Assembly (NCBI GenBank): GCA_007126835.1
Contig: SLAO01000059.1
Location: 1 to 33,764, forward strand
From: Nitriliruptorales bacterium
GTDB taxonomy: Bacteria; Actinomycetota; Nitriliruptoria; Euzebyales; Egibacteraceae
Reading direction: 5' to 3'
Length of the DNA: 33,764 nt
The notes beneath the pieces are model-generated. The model worked only from the letters and a program-made list of their open reading frames with translations. It had not been told where the DNA came from and made no database searches. A program made the position numbers and the translations under genes. This document shows, piece by piece, positions 32,594-33,764 of this stretch. The first letter of the stretch is position 1, and each line of letters starts with the position of its first letter.

Positions 32594-33318
32594 GCCGGGA
32601 GCCCTTGAGTTGGGCGCTGGTGACAGGCGCGTCGAAGGGAATCGGCGCGGCCGTGGCAGACGCGCTCGCAGCCGCGGGCCACGACGTGCTCGTCCACTAC
32701 GGAAGCGACGAGGACGGGGCGACCGCCGTGGCTGAGCGCGTGACCGCCCACGGGGTGCAGGCCAGGGTGGTGGGGTGTGATCTGGCGGGGGACCTCGCGC
32801 CGGTGCAGGAGTCGATCCAGGAGGTCGGCGGCCTCGGTGTGCTGGTCAACAATGCCGGCGTCGCCGTCGACGGCCTCGCGCTGTCGATGTCCGACGAGGC
32901 GTTCGCGCGCACCTGGCAGGTCAACGTGGCCGCGGCGTTCGCCCTCAGCCGCGCCGCGCTGCGCGGGATGCTGCGCGCCCGAGCTGGGCGCATCGTCAAC
33001 CTGTCCAGCGTGGTGGGGCTGCACGGCAACCCGGGCCAGGCCAACTATGCGGCGAGCAAGGCCGCGGTGGTCGGGATGACCAAGTCGTTGGCCCGCGAGG
33101 TCGGGTCTCGGGGCATCACCGTCAACGCCGTCGCACCCGGGTTCGTGACCACGTCGATGACCGCTGAGCTCGACGCCGACGCCCTGACCGAGCGCATCCC
33201 GCTCGGGCGGCTCGGCGCGCCAGAGGAGGTCGCCGCCGCGGTGGCGTTCCTCGCGAGCCCTGCCGCGGCCTACATCACGGGCACGGTCCTGCAGGTCGAC
33301 GGCGGCCTGTTCGCCTAG
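32590..33318 (+). CDS. fabG: 3-oxoacyl-ACP reductase (short-chain dehydrogenase)
   Basis: 242 residues from ATG 32590, overlapping fabD by four bases. NADPH-binding TGASKGIG (12-19), NNAG at 87-90, and the catalytic tetrad Asn112 (WQVNV), Ser140, Tyr153 and Lys157 (NYAASKAA). The C-terminal NAVAPGFVTTSMTAEL...RIPLGRLGAPEEVAAAVAFLASPAAAYITGTVLQVDGGL is typical of FabG. It reduces 3-ketoacyl-ACP to 3-hydroxyacyl-ACP in the fatty-acid elongation cycle. Coupling to fabD supports this over the many other SDR activities. The segment GVAVDGLALSMSDEAF matches FabG's 'DxLLxRM' loop loosely. Confidence 0.92.
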   Translation: MSREPLSWALVTGASKGIGAAVADALAAAGHDVLVHYGSDEDGATAVAERVTAHGVQARVVGCDLAGDLAPVQESIQEVGGLGVLVNNAGVAVDGLALSMSDEAFARTWQVNVAAAFALSRAALRGMLRARAGRIVNLSSVVGLHGNPGQANYAASKAAVVGMTKSLAREVGSRGITVNAVAPGFVTTSMTAELDADALTERIPLGRLGAPEEVAAAVAFLASPAAAYITGTVLQVDGGLFA

Positions 33319-33322
33319 CGTC

Positions 33323-33764
33323 ATGCCGACCCGGGGCATGCGTTGGGCGCACACCGTCGTCTCGCCCCTCATCGTCGGGCGCCTGCGCGTGACGGTCCAC
33401 GGCCTCGGGTTCGTGCCCGGAGCGGGTCCGGCGATCCTGGCCGGCAACCACGTCTCGTACCTGGACAACTACGTGATCATGACCGCCGCGCCTCGGCCGC
33501 TGCACTTCCTGGGGAAAGCCGAGCTTGCCCGCGGGCCGATGGGCTGGTTCAACACCTCGCTGGGCATGGTCCCGATCGACCGCGGATCGCGGGACGCCGC
33601 CGCGCTGGACACGCTGATCGCGTTGCTCCGTCAAGGCGAGCTCGTCGCGTTGTTCCCCGAGGGCACGCGCTCGCCGACCGGCGACCTCCACCGGTTTCGG
33701 TCCGGCATGGCGCGGATCGCCGCCGCGGCTGAGGCGCCGGTCGTGCCCGTCGGCGTGGTCGGCA
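33323..33764 (+). CDS. PlsC-type 1-acyl-glycerol-3-phosphate acyltransferase (partial, runs off the window)
   Basis: About 147 N-terminal residues are present; the gene is open at the right edge. The start is ATG 33323 or the in-frame ATG 33338, which has GGGG near it. Acyltransferase motif I is NHVSYLD (NHxSxxD, catalytic His-Asp), motif II is the IDRGSRD segment, motif III FPEGTRS, and VVPVGVVG is the start of motif IV. The family adds the second acyl chain to lysophosphatidic acid at the inner membrane. It lies 4 bases after fabG's stop, so fatty-acid synthesis and phospholipid assembly genes are probably cotranscribed. Could also serve another acyl acceptor. Confidence 0.88.
   Translation, partial: MPTRGMRWAHTVVSPLIVGRLRVTVHGLGFVPGAGPAILAGNHVSYLDNYVIMTAAPRPLHFLGKAELARGPMGWFNTSLGMVPIDRGSRDAAALDTLIALLRQGELVALFPEGTRSPTGDLHRFRSGMARIAAAAEAPVVPVGVVG

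Overview
This window is GC-rich, with many GTG starts, AGGAGG-type ribosome sites and 4-base GTGA/ATGA gene overlaps. It looks like chromosomal DNA of a member of the Actinomycetota. Signs are a 13E12-type DUF222-HNH gene under a mycobacterial-type LexA box, a MetS-like small transporter subunit, a long mycobacterial-type transaldolase and a DosR/DosS-like pair. A deep-branching lineage is possible, but genus cannot be read from the sequence. No rRNA, tRNA, IS element, phage module or CRISPR array was seen.

Layout. 1-2583 (+): end of a CHAD-domain gene, an SNF-type Na+ symporter, its tiny MetS-like partner and a nitroreductase. 2613-4733: a hairpin, a strong promoter overlapped by an SOS box, and a DUF222-HNH gene. 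4861-9358 (-): an operon read HAD-IIA phosphatase, ribulokinase-like FGGY kinase, RpiB-family isomerase, glycerol-1-phosphate-dehydrogenase-like enzyme, with a promoter/operator near 9805-9839. 10017-10835 (-): a DeoR-type regulator. 11117-19038 (+): transketolase, transaldolase, an unusually long transaldolase-like protein, two tandem DeoC-type aldolases and a second FGGY kinase. Together 4861-19038 form one sugar or polyol catabolic locus that feeds the pentose-phosphate pathway; its substrate is not evident, and it is the best candidate here for an undescribed system.

19147-22532: a patatin-like protein (-), heme A synthase and heme O synthase (+), and a DUF983 membrane protein (-). 22553-22582 is a perfect 30-bp palindrome. 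22616-29857 is a redox/dormancy-type region. It holds pyruvate phosphate dikinase cotranscribed with a CBS-BON protein, a divergent Hrp1-like CBS protein, and an operon of a PPOX-like protein, a small domain protein, a DosS-like kinase and a DosR-like regulator. The regulator keeps the DosR phosphorylation and DNA-contact residues at nearly identical positions, and DosR-like palindromes lie in two relevant promoter regions. The grouping resembles dormancy/redox islands known from Streptomyces and Mycobacterium.

29963-31617 (-): an ABC-2 type exporter (permease and ATPase). 31685-33764 (+): fabD, fabG and a truncated PlsC-type acyltransferase, a fatty-acid/phospholipid module running off the window.
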